Shown: positions 1 through 11,204 of the stretch, one piece after another | Numbering within the stretch: the stretch's first letter is position 1 | Layout: the number at the start of each line of letters is the position of its first letter | Assembly: GCA_963678705.1 (NCBI GenBank) | Contig: OY783205.1 | Location: 7,068,001 to 7,132,000, forward strand | Length of the DNA stretch: 64,000 nucleotides | From: Panorpa germanica | Lineage: Eukaryota > Arthropoda > Insecta > Mecoptera > Panorpidae | Reading direction: 5' to 3' | Position numbers and translations under genes: made by a program | Notes under the pieces: generated by a model | Told to the model about the DNA's origin: nothing | What the model saw: the letters and a program-made list of their open reading frames with translations, nothing else | The model's database searches: none

Positions 1-3000
1 GTTCTTGCAAGGAACCTAATTAAATATTAATAACCAAACAAACCACCAACAGAATATGTATAAAGTATCAGTATATCATAAAAACATATACAATAGAACC
101 AATGTAAAATATTTTTGTATATGATATCATAACAAAAATATATCTTTTTAATCTTTTCTTTTTATGTTGTGAGAGTGGAAATCAAAAACTATTAATGTAT
201 GTATATTAATTATACAGCTACTTGAATTACGCATTGTGCGAATAATAACTAGGATGAAGCTTAGGAACTGTTATTTTTAAATCACTACCTTTAAATGAAT
301 AAAATTGAATTTAGAGTACACTCTCTCTCTCAATTATATGGCTGTTAACTTAAAATAGAAGAGTGTTAGAATCTACAGCCTAATTCCTTGACTAAACAGA
401 GAACAGCCTTTATCTTTGCCGAAACTTTAAACCATACCTAACTAAAAGCAATTCATTAAGTTTTTTTAGATGTTGCATTGAGACTACTGGAAGCTCAGCT
501 GAGTTTAAAAATTGAAAAATGTGACTTGTTGGAGAACGTCTTCAATAGTCACATAAACATCACAAATTAATCTTCGTATTATGGTGCATTCATATTATTT
601 AATTTTTTTCAATTATATATTTAACGTTTATTGTTTATTAGTTATTATTTTATTACCTACTTGATTTAATAAAGTAGTATTTGATACTTGCAAAATACTT
701 CAAAGGAGTTCTATTGGTGCAATATCTAAAGTAAGACTTTACACACATTGGCGCAGTACTGAAAGAATAGAGCAAGAGCCCGTGAAGGCCACAGCAAGCA
801 AGTACACTACATCACCTAAGAAAAATTGACTACTATAAACCTTGAGTCGCGTTGGCTTTGGCATATAATTGGTGCAAAAATCGTTTAAATCGACCATAAC
901 AATTTTTTTTTTTTTTTTAAAGTTAAGATTTGTAGCGACAGGAGTGAAAAGACTGTGAGATTGAGTGATTTTTTTAAATGCTAATAATTTTTAAAATATT
1001 CAACTTAGATTTTTTTAAATATTTTTCTGATAACTGTTATGACTTGGCCTATGACCCACTACCGGCTTGACGTCGATTTACAGGACACCCTGTATATATG
1101 ATAGAGGATTCGATTTCTGCATTTTGATAGAGAACTGCAAAGGGCGTTTTTACAGATATGGATAACGATTCCGGTTAATAACGCCTTTTTGGTTAGGAGT
1201 TGCAAGTTCAATACAGTGATAAAATATTTAAAAAAAATTGATAATACTATTCATTAATAAGGTCGATATAAATAAGACATAAATCATGAAAAAAGAAACA
1301 ATATGACGAAGTTAAGTAATATATGCCGATCTGCTTTTTAAAATATATTCTTGAATAATATCGCACAGTGGGCTGACACAACTACTCAGGGAACCATTCT
1401 GATCAAGTCTGGTTCTGAACAATGGGTTACCTTCATTTCAGAATGTTTAAGTTTTTTTTTATTTAAACTGAAATATATAGCACACTATAAAAATTAAATA
1501 AAATTAATAATAATTTTTTAATATTCGAATCTCAGTGAACTTCTGAAGGAAAAGAAAAGAAACAATGCCAATGCATGTTCTTGATACAGTATATTTAAAA
1601 TTACAATTTTGTGGCAAAAGCAACGGCACTTACAGAGTAAACAACCAAGGACACATGAACAGCTGCATAAGTTTACTAGGTATGTAATATTTCAGAGTAG
1701 CATTGAACTCAACCTTGATGACCTTATACTAGACTGATACTCAATTGCAAGTCAAACTTTTAGCCACCAACAAAAAATTTACAAATATAACGAATAAAAT
1801 TATTAATTTTTACTTTAAAGTAAGAGTTTTATTAGTGCCTCATGTTTAAGTCGCACTAGTTAGTACGTTAAAAGTACAACACATTTAGTTCACTCATGTC
1901 TAAATAATGTCAACTTATGAATGAAAATATATAAATGTTGGATGTCGCATGTTTAAGTCGCACCAGTGTGAACGATACATTAAGCTAAAAAGATAATATT
2001 GTCAACACGAAAAGTAATTACTTACAAAAAATTATTTTAAATAATTTAATTAATAAATAGATAAAAATTAATATAATTTTTTTTACAAGATACTCTTGTG
2101 GATTACAATGTAATTTATCGCAACATTTTAAAGAAATTTCTTTTTAACTTAATAATGTATTGTTCAAATGATATTAGAGATGACACAGTGCGTTGTTTTT
2201 GGATTACTCGATTTGGTTATTTACTAATTGATTATGCAGGTTCGTAATGATAAATTTATAGCCAGCGGTGTACTTTTTTACATGATTGCATGATAAATTC
2301 AATAACTCATAGTCAGTAAGTTACAGGTTGGTGACAGAGCTCAGTAACGTAACTTAGTAAACGGGTGATAAAAAAAGGGGCTCCATCTTTTGTTTAAACA
2401 GAAATTTTAATATAAAAAACTGCTTGAAAAAAACAAACAAATCGCAACGAACAGAAATATCGTCATTTTGCTGTGTTAAGTATCAGGACATCATGATCGT
2501 GCGTTAGATTGTTTGTACTACGATAAAAAATTTATAATGTGTAAGAGCAGTTCATGATTTCTTGTTCATTTGCACGGCGATTTACGGAGCAAGTGTTGAC
2601 GCGAATACGACGGTCAAGTATTTAATTAAAATCCGAGAAAAACGGAGAACAACTACTACGATCATTATAAATGATAATCCATCCAATGATTTTAATTTTG
2701 CTGCATAGAAGGTTTACGTCCGCATCTAAAATAGTAAGCCGCGACGAGTAATACGTATGACGTCATAGAAGAAGTTACAAAATAAGTACCCGAGAGTTTA
2801 ACGATCTACAAATAAGTATGTTACGTGATTTTATTAGTTAAGTCTATTGTTATAATGAATTTTATAATCTTAATATATAATTAAAAATGTATAGTTTATT
2901 GATATTTTATACTGGTAAATTGAAAAGAATAACTTAATTATATATTTTAATTTTAGTTCAATATAATATTTAAAAACGGTGGAAATTTCGAGATTACGAT

Positions 3001-3189
3001 AGTAAGATTAGCTTTTTTAAAACCATAAATTATTCACTTGTCCATTGTTTGTAATTGTTAGGTTAATTTGTTCTGTATTCTTTTATTACTGCAAGATTAT
3101 GAAGGTTTAGTTGCCGGTTCAAGCCATCACTCTTAATACAGCTCGCAAGCCATCAGCAGCGAAAATAAAAGTAATTAATTAATAAATAA
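1..3189. other. AT-rich DNA without recognisable genes
   Basis: No open frame with recognisable domain content was found on either strand. The stretch has homopolymer runs and many stops. One short segment (1,039-1,095) recurs at 41,118-41,175 and is listed separately. Around 1,365-1,440 a plus-strand frame is open for about 30 codons, but it matches no family I know. Confidence 0.5.
1039..1095 (+). repeat. Short dispersed repeat ending in GACACCCTGTATA
   Basis: The segment runs from ATGACTTGGCC through CCGGCTTGACGTCGATTT to GGACACCCTGTATA. A near-identical copy lies at 41,118-41,175. The CCCTGTATA end resembles transposon ends common in arthropods, so this is probably a transposon terminus. 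The rest of the element was not delimited. Confidence 0.55.
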
Positions 3190-3445
3190 GGAGTAATACA
3201 CATGCCAAATTTTAACTTTCAATCTTTCACGAATTAAAAGTTATAGAGCAAAAAGTAAAAAATTTTTTTTTAGTTTTTCCAAAATTACGGATTTCCTGGA
3301 AGTTCAAGGGAAAATGAGAACAATTATACAATTTTCAATAAAAAGCGTGGAGCCGTTTTCGAGCCACCGTACGAATCATGCAAGCATATAAACATATAAA
3401 TAAACAAACATATAAACTTTCACTTGGAACATTATAATATAGGAT
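3190..3445 (-). repeat. Fragment of Helitron-like repeat family (5' part)
   Basis: Read on the minus strand this segment resembles the 5' two-thirds of the units at 19,446-20,945. It starts with a TCCTATATTATAA-type end, followed by a block with CGAAAACGGCTCCA, then AATTTTGGAAAAACT and CTTTTAATTCGTGAAAGA. TC plus a TA-rich start fits a Helitron 5' end. The 3' end (hairpin plus CTAG) is missing. Confidence 0.5.
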
Positions 3446-3849
3446 AAGAGCCGAAAGAATTTATCAAATTTATATTTAAATAGGTTAAGTTACTTACTCT
3501 GAGAATAATTTTAAAAAGTTTATTTTATATGTCGTGGTTTAATAGGTGAATAAAATGAACTTTTTGAAATATTTTTCTTTATTTATAATTATACGTTTTG
3601 CAGCTTGCGTGCTGCGCCTATTGCGACTGTGGTAACTTTAAAACTATTTTATAGCAATTTTTAAAACTAATAAACGCTTGTTTACTCAATAAATAATGCC
3701 AGGAAAAACAAGACGTCGTGATATAAAAATAAGTGTGTATTAGTCAAAAAACAAAAACATAGAAGAACACTAAATGAACATCATCACCTTACTAAGTAAA
3801 GGGTGTCCAGTGGAAATTTTTCGATTTTGAAGTTAAAAAAAAAATAAAT

Positions 3850-4380
3850 TAATAAGTTTTAAATTTAACTATTTCTGATAACGCTTTGATAACTTCGGAA
3901 AAATGAAGTTTTATTGCAAATATTGTACTGACCCTACTAGACCATCTAGTTGGATTTAGATTTTTAGAGTGGTGTCCGATTCGCCAGTGAATTTTGACAA
4001 CAGATCCCAATGTTTGGTGCTATTTCCGAACAAATTATACAAATATTGCAACGTTGCGAAAAAAATCTGTAATTCGATACAAGTGCTAGCTGCATAAATT
4101 TACCACCAAACTTAAATTATGAGTGGAGCAATGTATGTACTCCGCGTTAGGTTGGATATCTTTAATCTGTTTTTGTACATCATTATACACACCGCTCATC
4201 ACACTGGCTCCATCATAACCTTTGACCCACACATTTTTTTAAATCAATATTTTTGTCGATAAAAAATGTAGTCACCTAGTTGACTACATCTGCTGCACCA
4301 TGTTTGAATGATGCATAAACACCTAGAAACGTTTCTTTTACTTCTATATCAACTATTACTGCATACCTCACATTAGAATT
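3850..4380 (-). pseudogene. hAT-type transposase relic (ZMYM/TTF-type zinc-finger family)
   Basis: The minus strand reads in pieces as the catalytic region of a hAT transposase. About 45 codons at 4,105-4,245 are open and contain KGYDGASVMSGVYNDVQ and later YIHCSTHNLSLVV. This is the GYDGA.VMSG.....Q......A.Y.HC..H.LNL block of the family. Upstream coding (about 4,250-4,380) gives RYAVIVDIEVKETFLGVY in another frame, and downstream coding (about 3,850-3,930) gives STIFAIKLHFSEVIKAL. Several frameshifts and stops separate the pieces, so it is dead. Its N-terminal zinc finger and C-terminal dimerisation domain were not found. The CAGTGGCGTAGC sequence at 4,390, next to its coding-upstream end, may be part of the same or another transposon. 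Confidence 0.7.
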
Positions 4381-4389
4381 AAATACCTA

Positions 4390-4455
4390 CAGTGGCGTAG
4401 CTGGGTAACCAAAGGCCCCGGTGCAAAAAGAAACTGGGGCCCTAACTAAACTGTT
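4390..4455. repeat. Possible DNA-transposon terminus (CAGTGGCGTAGC...)
   Basis: The sequence CAGTGGCGTAGCTGGGTAAC followed by AAAGGCCCCGGTGCAA resembles a transposon end widespread in arthropod genomes. It abuts the hAT relic. No inverted partner was located, so the assignment is tentative. Confidence 0.3.
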
Positions 4456-5259
4456 TAGATTTTATCAAGTCAGATAACACCTTAAAGGTACAGAACTACT
4501 ACTTTATCATCAGCTCTTTATCGTGCCAACAGCAAATAAGCTTGCCATATTTGTAACCGAAATTTAGGCATAATTAGGCATTTAGGCAACGAGAGTAATT
4601 TGAGGAATTTGCTACCTAACGAAATTATAGTTACACACCGTTTAGTATAGGCACCATATCCGACTCGACCCTAAATGTTGCTGATTTTTTAAGTTTATAT
4701 TTATAATGCCTTGTACAGATAAGTGCGACATAAACATGCGACATAAAACATTTATATATTTTCATACAAAAATAGACATAAATAGGTATTTTTATGAAAC
4801 AAATATGTTTCAAAGCCCTGTCGGTCTTTATCAAATAGACGTGAGTTGTTTTTAGAAAATAAATAAATATTTAAAAATGGAGTTTAAATGGACAAATGAA
4901 ATTAGTGTAAATTTGATTGAAAATTATAGACAATATGTCTATAATTAAGTCTTTGGAATGCCAAAGATATGAAATAAGAAAACCGCGAAAGTAAACACGA
5001 CGCTTGGAGAAATATTTGTAAAGGAATACAAAATAAAAATTAAGTTAGTAAAAAAATTCTAAACCTACAAGCGCAGTTTTTTATAGAGCGTAGGAAATAC
5101 ATGTTTACATGTACAACAGGAAGAATTCAGAAAATTTTAAAAAGTATTTTACATTTTCCAAATAGGAAATAGGTTTGTAAAAGTTTTCAAATGAAATATA
5201 AAATGTTATATTCTTAAAAGGTATTTAAATACAAAAATACCCAACTATACTAAATAATA

Positions 5260-5600
5260 GTAAATTAAACAACAAGAGTAATCCCTATCCCCATAATAAA
5301 ATCTCAACTAAATCAATTGAAATGTTCCAACGTTAAATTAATGTGGATACTCTGGCACACAGGAATTCCTGAGAACGAACTTGCGGATGAAACAGCTAAG
5401 CAAACGTCGAATGAAGGTCCGCAATAATTATTTTATAAAAGTTCTGTTTCCATAAGCGCTGTTCTCAATTACTATGCCTAATATAAACAAGATCTGTCAA
5501 CCTGTTTATTTATAGCATCTGGATGAATCGGTTCAGAATCAGGTCCATTTCCTGTAATAGCTAAATTACCAGCTAAAAAGTTTATCTCGATTTAAGTGAT
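5260..5600 (+). pseudogene. RNase H domain relic of a non-LTR retrotransposon
   Basis: In shifting frames the plus strand encodes MWILWHTGIPENELADETAK (about 5,340-5,400), the W.P.H.GI.GNE.AD.LAK motif that carries the last catalytic Asp of retrotransposon RNase H. Downstream pieces (SAVLNYY, then IGSESGPFPVIAKL) fit the region after that domain. Stops and frameshifts are frequent. It may come from an I-clade or Jockey-clade element, and no RT is preserved beside it. Confidence 0.55.
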
Positions 5601-8164
5601 GATTGTGTGAATAATGAAATTTAAGAAAAAATTAATCTTTACAATGTTTGTTTTCTTATCAAAATCTAGTTTTTATTTTAAATTTTAGCTGAAATTATTC
5701 AAAAAAACTTTATTTAAAATCTTCGTTACTTTTACCGTTTCAAGTAACAGGGTAACATATCTAATACATGACATGTAAACAATATTTTGTAAGTTTCAAC
5801 CGCCATGTAATAGTCATGGTGTTCTGATACTACTCACAACTGAAAAACGATGCGGTTTTCTTGATTTAGATTAGATAACGACAATGGGTCTGCTTTGTAC
5901 AACAGCTCAAGGAGCATTTGTTTGTGGCATTTACATTTAGCTACTACAGAAACACTAAAAAGAAGAAAGAAGAAAAGAAAGTACTTAAATATCTTAAAAT
6001 ATCACTGAAATTCGCGTATTTTTTTGATTCACTTCGCTGTCACCGCTATACTTAGATACTTGATCTTCAGATTGATATGTACAATTTATTTGACTGACAC
6101 CGCAAATGAGTCTAACTACACAGTTACGTGTATTTAAGGTATATCAAAGATAAGAAATATTATCTGTTGCTTAAACAATATTATCTAATATAAGTATAAC
6201 ATCCTGTAATACTTATCTTACTGCTTTTTAAAAATTAATCTACCTTCTTGGGTATTAACATAATCAAAAAACTTCTTCAGAATACCTTTTTAATGATTTT
6301 ATTAATGTATAAACAAAATTTTGGTAATAAGGTACAATCAACTTTCACGAATTAAATGACAGCATTGTAAATATATAGAAGTCTGATGATTACTAACGAA
6401 AGGATGAACGTAACTTTTCGTAATTAAATCTGATCAAAAACTGTCTTCATTCATCAATGTCTCAGAACCGTATAAATTCATTGGCGATAATGGCGATTGA
6501 AAATGAATTGAATATATTGGAAAAAGTATTTCAAGATATTCAATACGATTTTGTATTTAAAAAAAAAAAAAAGTACCTTACAAAAAGATTTAATAAAAAA
6601 TACGTATATTTTCATTTCATTTGTTTCAAATTTTTAACCTTGGTAACATAGGAAGAAAACGGCATATTTATAAAAAAAATAACGTTGTAGTATATTTTAT
6701 TCTTTTTTTTTTAATATTTATTTTTGAGTGCTTTAACTATTGATAGTTATTTGCACTTTAAACCAATATCTAGATCCTGCTCCTTGTTTAAATTACAAAT
6801 TATGATATTACGAGTAATTTCGAAAATATATTTATTTAGCCTTTTTTTATTAAATATTCATGTTTATCTGTCGATATCTTACGATTTATCAAGATAATTT
6901 ACGATTGTTGCCGATGATGGATTCAGTGATTCCCGTGATGAAAATTAGGTTAGAACTGAGGCGGGACGATCTATATTTGTACAAGATACCTTTTAGAAAC
7001 ACTATCTAACAAAGTTTATTTATTTGGATCACCGTTTATAGTTGACAAAATGTAAGCGCTATATAAACCTTGTTATTTTTTACATCTTTAGATATTCTTT
7101 TTTCGTTATGTTTACGTATAAAAGTTCCGTTTTTTTGTTACATATTAAAACATTGGACGGAAAGAACACAACGGCAAACGTTTGTGTATAACCAAGAAAG
7201 CATGAATACCTCAACATTAATATGCGGGAACCCGCACGCTTCAACTTAATCACGGATCGTGATGTTATGATGCCTTGATACTCGGAAGTTGATGATGACG
7301 CATTTATTAAATTCCAGGGAGGCTAATCAAAATTGTTTGTGCCTGTTGCAAAGCGAAGGCTGTTTTGTACATATATGTATTTTAAATTTAACAAACTAAT
7401 TTGCAATTTAAATTATGAACAGATGTACAATATTACCATTGTTTTTTATTTCTCTATCAAAATAAAATATGTTTTCAACATTCAAAATTTATGAGATATT
7501 TGACTTAATTAATTTTCTTTAAATTTTTAATAAACACCAGGAATTTGTTACATTTATGAGTAAAAACAGAAGCAAATGGTTGGAATGTGCCGATATTCAA
7601 ATTTTAATTTTTAGAAATAGTTATTTTGAACTAAGTAGTTCGAATTCTCCATTGCAATTGAATACTATAAAGCAGTTTCTTTATATGCGTTTAATTATGT
7701 GCATAATTAAATTAGTATCTTTATTTTCAGATTTTTATGTATACGGGATACATAAATGAAAATTTATATATACGAGGGGCGGCCATTTTCCCCATATTAA
7801 CCCATTAAATAACGGCGCTGCTACAGAAGAATTGTGTATATCGAGAAGCCTTCTCTTTCTAATGCAGTCTCTCTCGCTTCTGTAAACAAATCAGTAGTGC
7901 CGTACCCTTTGTTCACACCTCGGAAAAATGTTACGTGTAATTGTTGGTAAAGTGTAATTTATGACGCAGCTATAGCATACTGTGCCGGCACTGCAGCTCC
8001 ATCCGTCACGCCTCTACAGGCAAAATAATGATTTAACTAACAACAGAATAATAAATATTCTGTTAATAGCACTCAACAAGGATACACTGCAAGACACTTA
8101 ACAATAAGTTATTAAACTTTCCTACAGTTCTATTGAGTTATCGAAACACTGCGGATGTTTTTTT
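5601..8164. other. AT-rich DNA without recognisable genes
   Basis: Short open frames exist (for example about 65 codons from 6,457 and from 7,556), but their composition is low-complexity Lys/Phe/Ile with no motif, so I treat them as chance. The GC content rises at about 7,775-8,020 without a recognisable product. Confidence 0.45.
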
Positions 8165-9183
8165 TTTCTCCGTTCTTCAAACTTTAAATAAATAATTTAA
8201 TAAGTTCCCTTTTTTACCTCTTTTTTCCATTCTTTACATTCTTTATCCCACCATTTGTTTTCTCCCGTTCTATCAGATATTCTCCACCTTTTACCTTGGG
8301 TTGCTTCCTTCATCCTCTCTACACTTTCATTCTTTCTACCTTCTGTCCTCCTCCCAGCGTTGTCACCACGTAGTCGATTACTGTATCCCCTCTGCTTCCC
8401 ACATAGGTATATTCTCCTTCTTCATCTCCTTCCTTGTTCCCATTTAGTACTAGCCATCCTTGTTCTTCTAGCATATCCATTAGTTCTTTTCCCTCGGCGC
8501 TTATTGTTTTGTCTTTCGTTATTCTTTTCTTTTTTCTATTCCCCCATATTTCGACCACCTCTCCCAACTCCCCAATTCTCGCGTTGAAATCCCCTCCAAT
8601 TAATAGGTTTTCCTGTTTCTCATCCTTAATTATTTCTTTTATTTCTTTCATTATTTCTTTTATATTACCTTTACTGTATATTGTTACAATTTCCCATGTC
8701 TCTTCTTCCAGTTTTATCGTCCTCCTTATTGCTGTTTCTCTTCTGTCTGGTACCTCTTCCTCTTTTAGCTCCCTACGTACACCCATTATAATTCCACCTC
8801 TTGCTCTCCCTTTCTTATGCTCCCTAACAGCACCTTGGCACACCCATCTGTAGTTTTTCGGTAGTATGTCTTCCCATTCTTCCCATTCTTTGCTTTCCAG
8901 TCATGTTTCCACCATCCCAATCACATCCCAACCTTGATGTATCTTCCTTCTCTTTTTCCAACCTCCTCATAAGATCTTCCCTTTCCTTGCGCGATTCTTC
9001 GATGAATGTCTTGAATTCTTCTTCCATCTTTTTTAATCTCTCCCTCATTTCCTTCATTTCTTCTTGCATTTCTTTTTCTGTTTGTATCATCCTTTTGATT
9101 TTTTCCTCTGTTCCGTCCTCCTTCTTCTCATCCTGCTCCCTCTTCGTCTTCATTCCCTTCCGGCATTTTTTTTTTCTCACCAC
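8165..9183 (-). pseudogene. R1/LOA-like non-LTR retrotransposon, 5' part (coiled coil plus endonuclease)
   Basis: From 9,183 leftward the frame starts with a Lys/Glu-rich coiled coil (MKEMRERLKKMEEEFKTF) and enters the apurinic-type endonuclease. A frameshift near 8,830 moves the reading to the next frame (8,843-8,319). That frame contains the catalytic IGGDFNARIGELG motif and later GDTVIDYVVT, the conserved Asp region near the endonuclease end. Coding can be followed to about 8,165 (NKWWDKECKEWKKEV, the linker before RT). The RT and 3' end are absent here, but a same-type 3' part lies in the opposite orientation at 11,205-12,895. The element's usual role is target-primed retrotransposition. 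This copy is broken. Confidence 0.75.
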
Positions 9184-9244
9184 GTCACCTATTGTTATTT
9201 GTTCAATTCTTTTTTTTTGTTATTTTATGTAAATAACTTCTTAT

Positions 9245-9785
9245 GAAACTTGTTTGGGCGATTGTGGTGCCCGGGTATTTCACCGTAAATAGTCAGCAAG
9301 TCTTCGAAGTTCGTGAACTCAATATAAATTTAAACGTATATTTATTTCATAGAAAATTACACATTGGGATCGTAAATCCCAACAGAATTACACAATTAAA
9401 CACTTATCCTAATAATTAATAATAATGAATGTATATAAATGTATGTGAATGTCTTAATGTATATATTTTAATATTAAACTGTAATGTTATTTTAATACTT
9501 GTTGTCTCGTCAAGAGCTGGTTCAAAAAGGGGTGATTTTAGTATAATACATTTAACACTTAAAATAGAAAAAGGTGGGGATGCACCCATAATACAATTTG
9601 CGGACATATTGAACGGAAATAGGTAATACAATTATTGGTAACAAGACAAGTAAGTCTGGATTTACACATCACACATCAAAATGTACAGGCGGCACTCACT
9701 AATGTGCATTTACACTTTTGCCTTAAAAACATGTAAAATTAAGTTATATTATAATTGTATTTTGATGCATGATTTTGTCCATACT
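9245..9785 (-). repeat. Putative 3' LTR of the BEL/Pao element
   Basis: On the minus strand the BEL/Pao coding frame ends just past a purine tract AAGGGGGGGAGTATGG (9,779-9,795), which has the form of a polypurine tract. The non-coding DNA beyond it, down to about 9,245, is therefore the expected position of the 3' LTR. No second LTR copy was found in the window, so the ends are approximate. Confidence 0.4.
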
Positions 9786-10875
9786 CCCCCCCTTGATAAA
9801 TTGGGTTTATCAAAATGAATTCACTGGTAAAAAGGGCTGAACGTCTGACAGCACGTTTGATCTCTCCTGGTTGAGTTTTCAAGGTGGCGACTCTCGGAGT
9901 GTTGTCGTTGCCTGCAGTGAGATATGTTATGCGTCCCATTATCCATTGAGTAGGAGGTATATTATCTTCTTGTACTATTACAAGTGATCTGATTTCTAGA
10001 TCCAGGGTGCTTGATGTGTTCCATTTTGCGCGCTGTTGACAGAAGTGGATATAGTCTGTATACCATCGTTGTATCTGCTGGAATATTCTTATGTTGTTGA
10101 GGTTCACTGGCGCTCCTGGAGTAGGAATAGCACTGCTGATTTGTCGACCTATGATTAAGTGCCCGGGAGTAAAAGGAATAAGGTCATCTGGATTGGGTGA
10201 CATGGGGTACATTGCTTGGGAGTTCAATATTGCTTTATTCTGAGTTAATTTATAGAAAATATTATTAGTTCCGCTGAAATGTATTGATTGAACATTGAAC
10301 TCTGTAACTAAGTTTCTTTTGTAGCAAAGACAATTAAAAAGGTATATATAATATTTAATGATAGAACCGTCATATTTACTTTTTATTAGTATGGGCCCTG
10401 CGCAGTCAACTCCAGTAGTTGTAAATGGATAGTTGAGTTTGACTTTTAATATGCGGTAAATTGCATTGCATTTATTGGTTATAATAATTTTTTCCTTAGA
10501 CATGTCTGGTAAATTGAAATTATGTATAGGCCAGTGATTTGACGGTTGCTTTAGCCAGGATGGACCTGACCACCATAATTGGTTGTTTAAAAGAAAGTCT
10601 AATATGATACTTTGTGATATAAAATTTGCCTGGTGTGAGTCTATAGGAATACAACGCCATTGATAATTGTCTGTCATGTCTGAATGAATGTCTGTAATAC
10701 GGTTAGCAATAAAAAGTTTTAAGTTATGAAGAGACAGTTTAATCCATGATAGCATAATTGTGGAAACTGCCCATAAAATAATTATTTTTAATTTAACTGG
10801 AAAGAAGTTTATTGCTTTTTTGACCATTCTTACAATGATTAAGGCGGTACATAACTCTAACAATGGTGTGGTCAA
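9739..10875 (-). pseudogene. BEL/Pao polyprotein fragment: RNase H-like to integrase C-terminus
   Basis: A 378-codon open frame. Residues about 1-130 are the post-RT RNase H-like region: PLLELCTALIIVRMVKKA, LWAVSTIMLSWIK and NQLWWSGPSWLKQ match the usual LELCGA..L, W.DS..VL.W and LWW.GP.WL. Residues about 150-190 begin an integrase (YPFTTTGVDCAGPILIKS), but most of its DDE core is missing. Residues about 225-360 carry PDDLIPFTPGHLIIGR and the C-terminal domain with VIVQEDNIPPTQWIMGRI. The frame is open despite the internal integrase deletion. Several family residues are changed (for example the RNase H Asp in LWAVST), so it is not expected to be active. The stop lies inside the putative LTR. 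Confidence 0.8.
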
Positions 10876-10900
10876 AGTTTTTAATGGCGCGGTCTTCGAT

Positions 10901-11180
10901 TTACAATGTATAAAGAGTATTTGAGTATTGAACCAAAGATTTTGTTAATGATAGACAATAATTTTTGAAATCCCGTGGCATCTCATCATCCCAGTTTAAT
11001 TTTAATAAGCATAGCGTCTGTCTAATGATTTTAAATGAATTAATACAAGGTGAAAAAGAGCATGGCGGGTCCAAAATATTTGTAACGAACGACGGTATGG
11101 TTCGCTTTGTACGTTTCACGGGTTGTTTAATAAGAATAAATTTATATTGGAATAATAAAATAAATAATAAATAATAAATA
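10901..11180 (-). pseudogene. BEL/Pao polyprotein fragment: end of reverse transcriptase
   Basis: The minus-strand frame contains ILDPPCSFSPCINSFKII followed by LCLLKLNWDDEMP. This corresponds to the family-typical D.LGLL.P......K...Q.LW.L.LDWDE.LP connector after the RT palm. It precedes the RNase H-like fragment in the right order, offset by one frameshift near 10,890. Nothing of the protease, gag or catalytic RT was found upstream, because an R1-like segment begins at about 11,205. The BEL element is therefore 5'-truncated. Confidence 0.7.
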
Positions 11181-11204
11181 TATAAAAAGGGAAATAGGCA
11201 TGAA

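Noticed and set aside
8255-9246. Plus-strand open frames rich in Ser, Phe and Leu at 8,255-9,246
   Set aside because: They are the reverse complement of the Lys/Glu-rich R1-like coding sequence on the minus strand, which has recognisable endonuclease motifs.
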